Of a stretch of 64,000 nt of DNA, positions 1 through 13,075 are shown one piece after another. The DNA is taken from contig OZ038321.1 in NCBI GenBank assembly GCA_964035795.1, positions 18,665,209-18,729,208 on the forward strand. The letters run 5' to 3'. The notes under the pieces were generated by a model that did no database searches, was not told where the DNA came from, and saw only the letters and a list, made by a program, of their open reading frames with translations. Source of the DNA: Pterobdella sp. o SKG-2022. Its lineage: Eukaryota > Annelida > Clitellata > Hirudinida > Piscicolidae. A program made the position numbers and the translations under genes. Position 1 is the first letter of the stretch. Each line of letters begins with the position of its first letter.

Positions 1-230
1 TTAATATTTTTTGATGATTTATAAAGCCACTGATATTGTTAACATTAATATAATCAAAAATCAAACTTTTAATAAATAAATTATATTATATAACTGGAAA
101 ATAAATGAAGCTAAGCCATAAATCAGATCTGTAGTCTAAACAAAAAAAACTATACGTTAAATTTTTGCATTCAGTGCTGGTTATGTTCTTGTTAATTTCC
201 CTTATGTAAACAAGTTTCAAGTTTCTTAAT

Positions 231-443
231 TTGACAATTTTTCACGTCGATCTATAAAAGATCTTTAGTACATTTATTGAGCAAGAAAAAACAGCTATAA
301 TTTTCGATAAGTTTAGCCTTATCATAAAACATTAATGGCCAATGTTTTATGATAAGGCTAAACTTATCGAAAATTATAGCTGTTTTTTCTTGCTCAATAA
401 ATTTACTAAAGATCTTTTATAGATCGACGTGAAAAATTGTCAA
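231..443. repeat. Near-perfect foldback (MITE-like) element
   Basis: Two arms of 103 bases (231-333 and 341-443) are reverse complements with essentially one mismatch, around a 7-base centre. Such an arm length with so little decay suggests a recent insertion or a selected hairpin. The inner part (ends in a run reading ataagtttagccttatcat) recurs elsewhere in the window, so this is the best-preserved member of a dispersed family. No coding capacity is seen. I could not define a clear target-site duplication. Confidence 0.9.
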
Positions 444-885
444 ATATTACTTATAAGTAAATTCAAGATGTCTCTAAAAAGTTAAGTTACTTAATTATTT
501 CCATCTATTAAAATATCTCATTTATGAAGTATTAAAGAAGGTCTTATACATAAAACATTAAAAACTCGTTTATAAAATTGAAAGAATTGCATAAAAACAA
601 ACTACACACAACAAAACGATAAACATCGGCTTGAATCCAGAATTGAGAACACACAAACAAGCATACATATTGATCTTTTTCTAATCATTCTTTGGTCTAT
701 ATAGGGTTGTCCTATAAATGATAACTACACATAAATAAATGTAAACACTAGATTCATACAAGATAATATGTTTTGATGAATGTGGTTTGAATTGAAAAAA
801 TATCAAAACATAATAAGAGTTTTTTCAAAATAACTTTAATCTATGAAACCTTAATACTTAATAAAAAACTCTAGCGCAAAATTAT
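444..885. other. AT-rich stretch without recognised feature
   Basis: I see no coding pattern, RNA gene or clear repeat here; it lies between the foldback element and the putative last exon of the minus-strand gene that follows. Confidence 0.5.
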
Positions 886-1741
886 TCATATCAATTTAAA
901 TGGAAGAATACTTTTTTTGGATGCTTGTTTGTGAGGTTGGCAAGGGCCTGCATAGCTAGCTGATACGACTGCCATATCAATGATAACGTTATAATAATAT
1001 CAATAAAGATAGTAATAACACCATTAATTGAGACTAAAGATGCTTCAAGCAATAAATAATACTAGTATTGAATCGACTTGATAATGGAACAGACGTAATA
1101 ATAACAAGTACCATATGGAATTGTTCCAAAGCATATAGGTATGCACTGCACCTTGCCAGGCACAAGCAGTATTGGTTGGAAGTGAAGACTTGTATCTTAT
1201 CGTTTGAATGGTGGTTTTTACTATCATAAGCCTTATCTTTTTTATATTTTACTTTGTTTTTCTTATATTCACTGCTTTCAAAATCATTCGTACTGCGGAT
1301 TTGTTTGTAAAAATCCTCGGACAAGGATAACTGTCTGGAAATACAAGTTTAAAATACGACCGCATGTTTTTAAAATATTTTCAATAATAATTACGTTAAA
1401 ATTTGATAAAAATTCCTGTAACGTTCAATGTCATCAACAAAACGTACACATGATCCATTCACCTTGCATTGAAGGCATGGTAATCCCTGACTACTCCATC
1501 CACATCCATCTCCCCATCATCAGCATCAAGATCTACAACGTTTCTGCCACCGCATTCACAATCAATTTTTTTGGGAATTCTTTCATCCTCAACACCATTA
1601 ACATTATTTTCAAAACTACCATCATCACCATCCTCTTCTTTCTTCTGATAATTGTCACAAACTTCCATGAAACAGCACAAAACCTCATATGCCCCTGTGG
1701 CCTTGTTGATGTCCATGTACTTAGTGTAGCCATTCAGCAAC
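886..1741 (-). CDS. Putative 3' end of an unrecognised multi-exon gene
   Basis: Three minus-strand open exons can be joined in phase: 1741-1463 (acceptor ..atcag, donor AG|GTGAAT, phase 2 out), 1334-1152 (acceptor ..ttccag, donor AG|GTGCAG, phase 2 out) and 955-886 (acceptor ..gctag, stop TGA). The first exon encodes an acidic, Asp/Glu-rich stretch after a motif reading YEVLCCFMEVCDNYQKK; the second is Lys-rich and ends near FTSNQYCLCLAR. I do not recognise the family, and the 5' part was not found. The matching phases argue for a real gene, but the open frame on the opposite strand and the short exons leave room for chance or for a decayed element. Confidence 0.33.
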
Positions 1742-2299
1742 CTGATGAATTACTTCCATATTATGGAAATATAAAGACGCTAACCATGGTGATTATTTAA
1801 GTAAATTCAAGTAAAGTTTATTCAAATCTTTTAGGTGAATTTATTTTTATTATAATTTTAAATGTAAATATCAATTTCAATAAAAAATACAAAATTTTAA
1901 CAATAAAAACACCAACATTTGTCTATTGATAATTATTAGACTTGTCTTTACAAAGTATTAATAAAAATAGTAATTTCTTTAAAAATTTTCTAAGATTATT
2001 AAATTGTTGCAAAAACTACAAAAAAATAATAAAACTACTTCAATGGCACAACAAACTACCTGGATTGGCAATCGAGAACTTTTGAGACTTTGTAGCGATC
2101 AGGGAAGTTCCAAACCAGTCTTTCGCAATGCATCAGTATTTGTGTACTTTCATGCCACCAACCCGCCTCATTCAAGAACTCACCTGTTCCGAAAATACCA
2201 ACATGCATTTTAATCAGTCTTTAAGAATCACAAATTAATTAAAAATGTCTCTAAAGAAGAAACCAAAAAATTAAAACAAGAATCCAACTAACTCAATTC

Positions 2300-2500
2300 A
2301 ATTCCATTATTGTAAGTATCGTTGACAAGATTTTCATTGGTGATGTTGACACAGCATGATGCGAAGGATTCAACAATATTTTTCAAGATGGCTGCATTGA
2401 AGTTGACGCATGTTTGGAAGGTCGCGTGCACAAGCTGCCTGCCAAGTTCATCATAAATAACCTACGTGTATCTCAAGTGCATCATAAAATTCAAGCAATT
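2300..2500. other. Open stretch of unclear coding status
   Basis: Both strands are open over about 160 bases with unusually gene-like composition. The plus frame contains CIEVDACLEGRVHKLPAKF and is preceded at about 2312 by a consensus plus-strand donor GTAAGT. The minus frame contains VHATFQTCVNFNAA after a possible acceptor. I recognise neither and could not connect either to neighbouring exons, so this may be a decayed fragment. Confidence 0.2.
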
Positions 2501-5500
2501 TAAAACTATGAACAGTTGAAAAAAATATTGATAAATCTAATACTGATCAATAAACTGAATTTCATAGCCTTACCTTCAACAGTGTCAAGTTTCAGACAGC
2601 ATTCAAACCATCAAACATTATTTTACTAGTATAAATTTGATCACTAAATTTATAATTTTTTTCTATCCCGTTTGTAAGCTTTCAAGTAGAAAACTCGTCA
2701 TCATCAAACTATTTAGTGCTGGTCTTAGAATGCTTTCTTTGCTAATAAAGAACTTGTTTTAGCAACCGAGCTTGATGAGAGCTGACTGATAATATAGTGT
2801 GTACAAGGTCCTTCAAGAAATAATTGTTTTGATGAAATAAAATAAATAACTCCAAGAAGTTAATGGAAGACAGGAAATAGGTGCTCAGATTTGAAACTTG
2901 AGAGAATATCAGATGTGACAGCTAGCAGGCTTGACAGCTAAGGTGGTTTCTAGAGCATTTTAAAAGTGATATCTTCATTCTACTCATTAATCTTTCACCT
3001 TTTTATAATTATTTCTAAAAGCCAGCCACACTTCATTTCATAATTGACTTATTAAAGTTGAAAATTATTTCAAAAAACATATGGTTAAACTCACATAAAA
3101 AGTAAATAAAATTAAGTAAAAATTTTAAAATAAAAAACTAATCAAACTGTTGATTTTATTAGGATTTCTCAACTATGAGGTCAAAGTTGTCTTAGACAAA
3201 CCTTCTAACAAAATAAGACTAGAGTGCATTAAGGTTGGAATATAAGACAATCATTCATAGTAATAATTGAAGATAAAGTTAAGCACTGAAGAAGAGATAT
3301 GACTGAAAATTAAATGATTAAGTTTCATTATTAATTTTTCAATTCAAATTTGAAATATTCAATAATCAGAAAAATTATACAAATACTATTTTATTTTGAA
3401 TTAAAATTACTTGTTTCAAATAGATAGTTAGTTAATATATACTGTCGAAAAACAGTTGAACATGTTTATTAATATCATGCTTAACGAAATATTCTCAATG
3501 AGCATTATATGTAATTATTCAATCAAATGAATATAAATGCTTATAAAATTATGTTTGTTGAATTTATTTTTGAGATTATATTAAAATATTTAATGTTTCA
3601 ATTTTTAAACATTCAAATAAAAACTAAAACAGTGTTTTATTGGAAGTGCTTCAAGATATTATGGTATAGTAAAATTTTTATAACACTTGATAAGCTTCAA
3701 ACAAAATGAAATTATAACAAAAAGTTTTACAAAAGATTTCAACTGCCAGCCTAACATAGAAGTGAGTGAGTAAACCATTAGGTTGCCCCTAACTAAAGTT
3801 TTGGATGCATGATAGGTTTCAAAAAGTTCTAAAATATATGAACCATTATAAAAATAAATTTTAAATGTTATGGAACCAATTTCTGAAAATTCTTTTATTA
3901 ATTACTAAGCTATGCAGTCTAACATATTAAATCATTATTATAATTCAAAATTCTATATTTCAAATAGCCTAACCTTTTGGCTTTGAGCATTTTGTTCAAG
4001 TATATGCAATTACCCATTTCTTTCCATATCTCGCCTATTCTTCCTTCAGAAGACATCTGTTATTGAAAAAATTTAGTATTTCTTATTTAAAAAATATTCA
4101 ATGAAATAATGACTATCAAATATTAAAAACATGAAGACATATGAAAACTATTTTTACAACACTGGCATGAAACTAATGGTTTTGAGGCCATTTGAAATTT
4201 AACATTTCAATTTTATGAAACAATGTTTTCTTTCAAAATTTTCGAGTTTGGATAAATTCGAATGTTATTTCATTGAATATTTTTGGCTAATACAAGTAAT
4301 GAAAGCTTTCATTGTTTACATAATTCAAGTTAGCTTGAAAAACTTGATATTTGAAGTTCTTTAAACTTCAGTAATAACATGGGATTAAAATTTAATAAAC
4401 TCAAAAAAATTATATTTTAACTTTAAAAAGAACTTAATTAATTTTTTTGAATAAACCTTTAGGCACCCACCAAATAGAAAGCATCAACAATTATGAAGTG
4501 ACAGAGAGTTAAAAGATGACATTTGAAACGCTCAAAATTTTTAATTACGATTGAAAGTGACAGGCTATAAAGGGATTTGAATTTTTTGTTAGTGGTTTCG
4601 ACATTTCGATCCATTTTTTCCAAAAAATCGATATCAAGCGATTTTCATGTAATGATACCTTTAAAATCCATCTCAAATTCAACTTTGACTTCTTATTGTT
4701 GAAGTATTGAAGCTTGTCAAAAAATTAGAAGAAATTTTATAGATTCATTGAATTGTAGTCGATAGCATAGAAAAAGCATAAAAAACATGTCATGCTCTAC
4801 GAAATATATTTATAATATTTTTGAATCCAATTTAAAATTTGAATTATGGTATTTTTATATCTTAATCAGTGTATTTTTCGAATATTTTCAGCATTTTTGT
4901 TGATTAAGAATTTTACAAGACCTACCTTCTTAAACGATTTAGTGGTACCTGAAAAGTTGGTAATATTTAACTAATTATTTAGTAATTATTTGTTTTCATC
5001 ATTTATTCGTTTCATAACAAAAAAATATTTTATCATAAAAATTGACATTTGTTGTCTTTAAAGTTACTTAAATAAAAAATTTAAAACACAGTTTTTCAAT
5101 TTATTTTTTGTCTCAGTAATTTTAATCCTAATATGAATAGTGATGTAAAATATGAAGTGAGAGTTAAAATATTTGCAGTAAATATGCATTGTTCAAAATA
5201 TTGAGAGTAAATAAACAAGAAAAAATTACAAATTCTATTATGGATTTGAGAGCAGTTGAACCCAATATCCATCTTCTCTGCAAGAAAAATGAATTTTAAT
5301 ATAAAAAAATGAAAATAATATTGAGATTTTTTTTTAATTTAATTTTTTTTTACTCTTAACTTTTCGCTACAATCATCGTTTTTTTACTTGATAATGCGAG
5401 CAACAAGTGCTACTTAAGATGAACCGCTGTCTGAAAAAAATGGTCACTTCTCTAGTTCAAACATCGTAACACATTTCTGTTAGTATCAAGGATATAAGCA

Positions 5501-5900
5501 GTCTCATACGCTTTTACCCAAAAAATCTTCTCTTAAACTTAATCCTTTCATCCATCCTTAAACGTTTTCCCCCTCTGTTCCAATGAAGCATTTACTTTTT
5601 TAATGGGTAATTCATTTCAAAGTTTAGTATTTTTATATAATAAAAAGATCTAGTCATTATTATAACAAATGCTTCACCAGATTTGAAAGTATAACCTCTA
5701 CTATTGTTAGATGGAAAATAAATATAATGAGAAGTAAAAGGATTATCGTACAAACGGTTTAAAATATGTGCTATAAAGCCGAGTTTTGTTTTGAGGACTA
5801 TTAAATAAGACTGATTTCATACAATTAAAATCTTCTATATGGGTTCTAAAACAAATGTCATATTTAGGTTCCAATTTTTTCCGAACTTTCCAGTTAGTTT
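2501..5900. other. Long AT-rich intergenic stretch
   Basis: Dominated by A/T runs with stops in all frames. I see no conserved protein fragment, RNA gene or clear inverted repeat in this part. Confidence 0.5.
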
Positions 5901-5929
5901 TTTTTAAAGCAACATTTTACACTTTTTTC

Positions 5930-7260
5930 AAAACAGCCCAAATTTTTCCCTTTTTAAAAAAATCAACTTGAACATTTTTGGACATTTCTTCAAACTATCG
6001 ACCTATTTCTAATTTGAGCACAATTTGAAGTTATCAAAAAATTTTTTTTTTAGAATAACTTCTCACGTATTCCATCTTATAGTTTTAATTCCTACCGATC
6101 AGCATATACACCACTCAACAGAAACCGCATTCTTACGCATCATTGAAAGCATCCGCAACAACTGTGCCACTGGACATGCCACCGTTTTGGTTTTGTTAGA
6201 CCTTTCTGCTGCTTTCAACACCTTCGATGAGAATATCTTTATTGACGTTTTGAATAGACTACTGATCTTGTTCTTCCTTTGTTTTGCTCCTTTCTCAACG
6301 TTCTCATTTTGTTAAAAACGAGGACTTTTCTTTTTTTCTTACATTAAAAAATTCACTTGTGCTTCAAGTTTTCGTTTTGCGACCAATCTCTTATTCCCTT
6401 TAGACATCACCTTCCTGCGACATAGTTGAGCAGCATGACATGCTTTTTCACCAGTTTGCTGATGGTATTACTTTTTCCATTGAGTCTCTCACCCAGATTC
6501 TCACCCCCTTTTCCATTAATTTTCTTTTTTTCTCTGCCTTCAACTCTTGGTCTTAACAGTCAACTGAAATTGAACCCTTATAAAAGCAAAATGGTGTTTG
6601 TCGCTAGCTTTTCTTTCGTATCAATATAATATCTCTTTTCTGTGGAGATCCTTGATGTCACTACACTCTCATTATCTTATAAGCTCGAAATCTCAGATGT
6701 CCTCTTAGACCCAAATCTAAACTCTCCTTTTATTTATCATATAATCTTATTTTTCAACTCTCACATTAAAGCCATAAAATAAGTGCATATGTTCATCCCT
6801 TTTACAACTGTAAAGACTTCTCACCTCACTAGCTCTTTTTAGGTTGAAATACTGTAACTCTCTTCTCTGTGGGCTGCCAAACTATTCTTTGCGAAAGTTC
6901 AATCCCTCCAAAACTAAGTGACTAAAAAGGATTTTCAAGCTGATTACTTAAGCTTTTCCAATGACTCTTTTGGTCGTTTGCACTAGCTTCCAGTTGCCCA
7001 ACTATGCCAGTTTGAATTTCTTTGGCTTATTGCTCGCATTTCAAAGCTTAATCAACCTGCCTGTCTTTTGAGCACACTTATCAGCTTTTCACATTTTGTT
7101 TTCCAGCTACATCAACCAGTCTTCATAATCTTGCTTTTAAATCGTTTTTTTCCCTCACCAAGCCCCACGTCTGTGAAACTCTGCCGTTTAACTTCAGCTC
7201 ATCGCTTTCATTCAATATTAAAATCAAATCAAATCAATTACGAGTATGATTATAGTGGCA
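5930..7260 (+). mobile_element. Degenerate L2/CR1-like LINE, reverse transcriptase remnant
   Basis: Broken plus-strand frames keep the order of an L2/CR1-clade reverse transcriptase. HSTETAFLRIIESI and VLLDLSAAFNTFDE (about 6110-6235) match the finger and palm region. QFADGITFSIESL (about 6450-6490) sits where the catalytic (Y/F)ADD is expected, with the second Asp lost. ILDVTTLSLSYKLEIS and LLDPNLNSPF follow the thumb-like region, and a C-terminal piece near 6990-7200 includes CRLTSAHRFHSILK. Many stops and frameshifts show the copy is dead. The clade assignment is from motif resemblance only. Confidence 0.75.
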
Positions 7261-7802
7261 TTAACTTCAGGATAATTGACGCAAAATTTCGATAAATCAC
7301 ATATACCATAAAATACCTTATTCAAAATTTTTAAAAAATTTTTGAGCGCTTTTGGATCAAATTCTGGCTTTATAAAACTTCATAATAAAGAGTAACGAAA
7401 TTCTCAAAATTAACAAACCATTGGATTGCTTTTATATTTTAAAAATTTCTCAAAAAAAAGAAAATTTTTAAAAAATAGTATAGAGCAGAGAGGTGAATGG
7501 AAATTTTGTTTCGAAACATTGTCAAAAAAATATGAAGATACAGATGAAAAGTGGAGAATCAGTATAAACCCATTTACTTTTTAGGAATGATTTTGTTACT
7601 GTGCTCAGTTCGAAACAAGTGTCATAGAAAATCTTTATTGAAAAAATCGAGTTGTTTTTGACAGACTAAACTATAATAACTGATCACTTGTAAAGCTAGT
7701 TCACTACCTGATTGAAAAAATGGCAATCTCTTTTCTCAAAGGGAACAAAACGTCCATGTTGCCAGAATAATTTAAATTAATGTCTAAAAAATCAAAATAG
7801 TA

Positions 7803-7999
7803 CTAAAAGCTTTTTACTGCGTTGTCGAATAGTTCTCTTTTATTCGTGAGACTTCGGAAACGCTTGTTGTATATATTTCGCATGAGATTTCCGGATTCTT
7901 TGATTCTACCGTACCAGACTGGCATTCTACGTTCAACTTTAGGCTCTCCAGTTCCATCGACCATGAAGTTCTTAATTATTTCTGCTTCTCCATCTATTT
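7803..7999 (-). CDS. Possible additional 3' exon downstream of secreted paralog 1
   Basis: An open minus-strand exon with acceptor ..tttgtag at 8001/8000 runs 65 codons to TAG at 7803. It reads in a protein-like way (for example GEPKVERRMPVWYGRIKE, then RSLTNKRELFDNAVKSF). It can be joined in phase 1 to a GT donor at about 8346 inside the last exon of the neighbouring secreted gene, giving an alternative C terminus. No counterpart was seen below the second paralog. I do not recognise the sequence; it could instead be the end of an independent gene. Confidence 0.4.
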
Positions 8000-8328
8000 C
8001 TACAAAGATTTTTATCTTTATATTTCAGTTATGTTAAAAAACTATTTGAATACCATAAAAAACAAATATAACATGTTTTTATTGATATAATAGTTTTAAA
8101 AATTTCTACACTTTTAATGTATCACATGCCTACTTATGTACTAAAAATAAAAATTTACTATATTCAATTATTAATTATTCAAATATCATGCTAATCGTTA
8201 TATTAATACTACATCTGTCGACTATCAGTCGCCTAAATTGATAACTATAACAATACTCATATTATAACACTATTGTAGACAAATTTGTTAAATTATAAAT
8301 TAAATGTATAATCATCCAATTTATCGTG

Positions 8329-11300
8329 TTAAAAAGCAGGCAAACTGGGCGTTATAAAGTAGGTGAGTCTAGAAACTTCTGTGTCACACATGTCGACCTC
8401 TTTGAGGAACATATCAAGGGCTTCGTAACTATCAGGCATGGTGTTGAAAAACACCTTTGAGACATCTCTGATATATCTTCCATCGTCAAATTTCTTCTTT
8501 TGTTTGAACAAGAATGCTTTATATAAGTTCACCGTTCTCGGTTTTACAGCATCTTTGAGTTTGTGGGTGTTTGAAGGAAATATTTGATTATAAATTTTCA
8601 AAATTTTCAAAATTATTATAATGTATATATATATATATATACATATATAAAAATATATATATGATCATTGAATTTAGCTCACATTTATTATTTAGTGGTA
8701 AACGAGTTTTTACTTGGTTCCAATAATCTCCTCCATTTTGTACAATAATTTTCTATAAAATAAATTATAGCTTCAATTGTTGCTTTTAATCAATTCAACT
8801 GAATGATTTCATTCAAAGTTAAGCCATAGTGCGCTGAACCAGGCTCGCTAAAAACAAAATGACTAGAATTTCTTTGAATCTTTCAATTTTCTGCTTAGTC
8901 TCATAAACATTTTGATGAACGAAACCGCATTCGAAATCAATAATCACCATCAAAAACAACTTCCTATATTGGATCTGCTCAAGTTCATGTTCTGATGTTG
9001 TGTCTCAAGTTATATCGTTGGCATATTTGGTTCATGATCTCCAATCTAAAGGCAACATTCTAGGTAGAAATTAAGAGAAGCTTACTTAAACTCTTTTTCG
9101 GCTAACTCGGGTTTTATTTTTGCTGATTTAGCAGATGATTGTTGACATTAAACACTTGTATCCATCAAGATGCTTGAAAGGTACATTTCTTTCAGCACTG
9201 GTATTTATTTTAATTGGATTTTTAATCTTTCTCTGTTTTCTGCGTCAAAAGCTTCGAAAACAACCAGCATCGACATTTTACGTTTGCTAGAACAGCCTTC
9301 TTTGTCAGTTACACTACGGAAATGCCTTGTCTTTTATCGGCTCGATTAATACTCTGGCTGTTTTGGGTAAGTTTCGTTTTATATTTTTGACGTATATGGT
9401 CTGATGAAACATATAGCAAAAAAATTTTTGATTACAAAAACCAGCAGATGGCTAATAGCTTCTTTCCTTTCTTGGTTTCTCAAATGGAGATAAAACTCCA
9501 GTATAAAATTTTCATGGAAATACTCTTACTATTATTATTTAATTCAAATTTTCTGCTATTTGTTTTTGTATGTTAAATGTTACATAGTTAATGAGTTTAA
9601 TGTTGGTTTTGTCATTGTCAGAACGCTCAGCATTCTGCAATTCATTTGCAGCACAAAGTGTTTCTTTTATAGTGAAGGTTGTTGAAATTAATTTCTCATA
9701 GTTTCTCAAAGTTTCATTTCTATATTACATTAAAGCATAACTTTCTCTATGAAAACATGAAAAAAGAATTTAATTAAGACAAGGCATATTAATTTAACAT
9801 GAAGGAATCAATGTAAAGGAAAGTTGTAACCTCAATGTTTGTCGACACTTCGTTTTCCGTCCAATCATCCTATTGGTTTAACTTGTGTTATTAAAATTGA
9901 ATGATTGTTTGGTTAATTAGTTTATTGATTCATTTATCTAAGGATGTTTGATTGTTTTTTTGTTCGTTAGTTTTTTATTTGTATCATAACTAATTTATCC
10001 TGAATGCAATCAAAGGTAAGTTTCTACTGATAGATATTGGCTGGTGAGATGTTCAACCAACATGTAGTATTCTCCATCCTGTGTGCATTTTGAAATATTT
10101 CGTGAACTTACATACAAAATTTTGTTTATAGAACCTGCATTTTTAATAAAATTAATTTAGTTATAAATTAATTGGTTATAGGAACATTAAATAAAGCCAT
10201 TTAAGACAATTGTTGCATAGCTTGCTTTCATCGTTAAAATTTTTATTTGAATTATCACTAACTTTTACTACTTGATTTGTTATAAAGATTTTCAAGGGTT
10301 TTATCAAGTGTATCTCAAATTTTTTTCAAGCATTTGTAACTTTTTTTCAAGTATACTCTTAACTAGTTTTGTATATTACTATACTTACATCATTTTGGCT
10401 TTTCATGAATTTTTTTATTCATTTTTCACTTATTTATTCACTCAGTCCAGTTATCTTGGGAAAAATAAAAATTACCAACAAAGACTATTCAAGCTTTTCG
10501 GTCTTGAGTCAGTTTTTCTAATCTTTTCCACTTTCCATCCATCTTCTCTATTTCTCTTTCAATCTTCCTGTTTCTTCTGCTTATTGGTCTGCCTCTTTTT
10601 TACTTTAAAGGTTTTAGTACAATGTTTTCAATGGCTTTTTTGAGCCTATTATCTACCCACCTTCAAATTCTTTGAAAAATCTCTTTTTGAAAAGACATTT
10701 GTTTTGTACGCTGCGATATGTCATTATTACCCAATTTTTCTAGCAAACCTCAAATGCTTTTTAAACAAGTGTTAATGAAATCTTGCACTCTTTTGTATGA
10801 CTATTTGCCAATGCTCATTCTTCGTCTTTATGTAGCACTATTGGTTCCCTCATCAAATTTAAGATCTGTCCTTCAATGGCAGTTTTTAAATTTGTGGCTT
10901 CTCATACTTCCATCATTTCTTCAAACGCTTTTGTTTTTTTTACTCACACAATCACATCAAGCTCTATGCCACTTTCTTTTACGCCCCTTGCTGTTAGATA
11001 AATAAAATCTCTTACCTCTTAGTGAGTTACCTTTAAATTGGATTTTTATTAGTGCTTGTTTACAAAACGTTGCTTTATCATGGTGAATTGACGACCTACA
11101 AAAAAAGAATTTTCCGCTATCATATTTGATTTGAGTTTCATTTGTAGTTAGTTATGGAAGAAAGGGCAAAATCTTCAGAAAAGTCTAAATCTTTCAGATG
11201 AGTCAAAGATGTTTTGCATGCTATTTTGAAGCAGTCTTGTATAGGTTTTCATGATTCAATTTACTGCTAGTAGAGGCAAGATGGATGAAAGTAGACATTT

Positions 11301-11975
11301 TTACTTTACACATGGTTTTACTTTCAATGCTTCGATTGTTAGGCCCTATGTATAGCTCGTAGGTGAGCTCTTGGTAGGAGTTATTTATACTTTCAATGTG
11401 AAAATTATTCATGAAAAATTTTTTTTTCTTTTTTTTTATGATAGATTAAATCTTATTGTATTGATCTTATAAAATTTCTTGTATTTGATTGTTATGTTTT
11501 ATCTAGCGTGTAATTTGAAAGCTATTTTTCCTACTGACGCCAATATTGAAGTTTATCGTTAGTAAAAATTATGATTGATATGATTCATGAAAAATTTTTG
11601 AAATGATCAAGAAATGGTGATGGCGAAGGCTGGGCGATAAAATGCTTCATAGGAATGGAGTGAGACAAAATTTAATTAACAGAGAAATTTAAGGCACGAC
11701 TTTTAATGGATTAATATTTTTAGATACATTAGATTTGAAATAGGACCAACCAAATGTTGAATCGGATCAAATTTCAACCATGAAAAAGACGTCAGGTTAG
11801 TTAAGTTGGCTTCAAAGTTTGAAGCGCAGTGTCCAAATGGAGTGGATAGATTTTTATTTTGGCTGCATTTCGATCTGCCATAGAATCCTGGTACTGAAAC
11901 CGGGCAGTTCCAAGCAAAAAAAGTAGGGTAAAAAAGTATTAAAAAAACTAAAGATATTTTTATAAGATTTTTCAT
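8329..11975 (-). CDS. Secreted protein of unknown family, tandem paralog 1
   Basis: Four minus-strand exons: 11975-11751, 10078-10028, 8752-8683 and 8552-8329 (TAA), giving 189 codons. Residues 1-22 form a signal peptide: basic start, hydrophobic LVFLILFYPTFFA, then W. The mature part has four cysteines (three in exon 1, one in exon 4 in VDMCDTEV), enough for two disulfides, and NLT glycosylation sequons. Exon 2 encodes DGEYYMLVEHLTSQYLS and exon 3 NGGDYWNQVKTRL. The second copy upstream has the same exon lengths (225, 51, 70 and 224 bases), so the model is well supported although I know no such family. Oddities: the exon 1 donor reads GTTGGT where the paralog has GTGAGT, so splicing may be weakened, and exon 2's donor GTAGAA is also weak. 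No function is inferred beyond secretion. Confidence 0.7.
8620..8664. repeat. AT dinucleotide microsatellite
   Basis: Alternating TA units with small interruptions lie in intron 3 of the secreted paralog. Confidence 0.85.
10470..10960 (-). mobile_element. Antisense remnant of a LINE 3' coding end
   Basis: Read on the minus strand, about 10670-10510 gives RWVDNRLKKAIENI followed, after a stop, by KRGRPISRRNRKIERE. This resembles the basic KRGRP..RW tail found at the C terminus of many non-LTR retrotransposon proteins. Stops and frameshifts are frequent. The plus-strand open frames over the same bases (hydrophobic, Phe/Leu-rich) are best explained as its complement. It lies in intron 1 of the secreted paralog, same strand as the host gene. 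Confidence 0.4.
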
Positions 11976-13075
11976 TTTTTTTTTGTTTTAGTAATATTTT
12001 TGTTTTTAAATGACGTAATGCTTAGAAATAATACTAATATATTTGAAAAAATTTCTTTTTTAAAAATCTTGATTGAGTAATATAAATTGCATTTTCCTAT
12101 TGATAAATAGTTCAAAAGTTTTATAAGACCAGTTATATATCAAGACCAACAATAACCTACCAATGTGTTTGCATATAGCTAATAGGGCTAACACCCTCCA
12201 TAAAGTGCACGATGATTGCTAGGTATTTCAAGATTTACAAAAATTTCTGCAATTATCAGCATTAAAATTTCATAACTCTCATAAACTTAAGTTATAGAGT
12301 TGTTTCGCTATTTAGTTTTGTTCATAATTCTCAATCCAAAATTTTTCAAATCTCTGCAGACGATTTTTGTTGACAATTTAACACAGCTGTCTATGTGGAG
12401 GACGTGGATTTTGAATTCCAATAATTTTCACTTTTTTAGTATGGTTTGGCAATTATATTATGAAAATACTTCCAAATAATTTTACTTCTATTTCGATATT
12501 TACTTTTTTAATAGAGATGACTAGTTATAGCGTCTTCTGATCCCTTAAAATTTTTTCAATCACTTTCAAAAGCCTTGCAATCATTTAAAGAATATTTTTA
12601 TTAAATTGAAAAAAAAATAGTTTGAATAAAAAATTTATTTTTTATTTTTTAAACTTGAAATTTTCAAAAATATGTCTTCATAAAAGTTTTATTTAAAATT
12701 TTTAGGAAAATGCTTGTCACTATCTTAACTTTATTGTTTTTTTTATTTTTCAGCTGTCATTTATGTTGACTTTGGTGATCGTCATCAAAAACTATTGTGT
12801 TGTTCATACTTTTTATACATATAATTGTTTTTTTGGAACTTTTTCAAGCTTTAAATTTTTCAAATACGGGTTTGTTGTTTTTAACATGCAAAAACTGCAT
12901 TGGAAACTGTTTTCAGAATTTTTGATAACTCGTTTTTTAAAATTACTAATAAATATATCTAAATCTATAGACTTCGTTTTATTTTTTTCATTGATGAAAA
13001 AGCAAGAATAAAGTTTTCTATTCGCAACAAAAGAACTGTAACAACATAGATCAAACAAATAAAAAAATGTCAGGT

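Noticed and set aside
1204..1800. 198-codon plus-strand open frame
   Set aside because: Hydrophobic low-complexity reading antisense to better-supported phase-consistent minus-strand exons.
8620..8664. Regulatory element
   Set aside because: Plain AT microsatellite.
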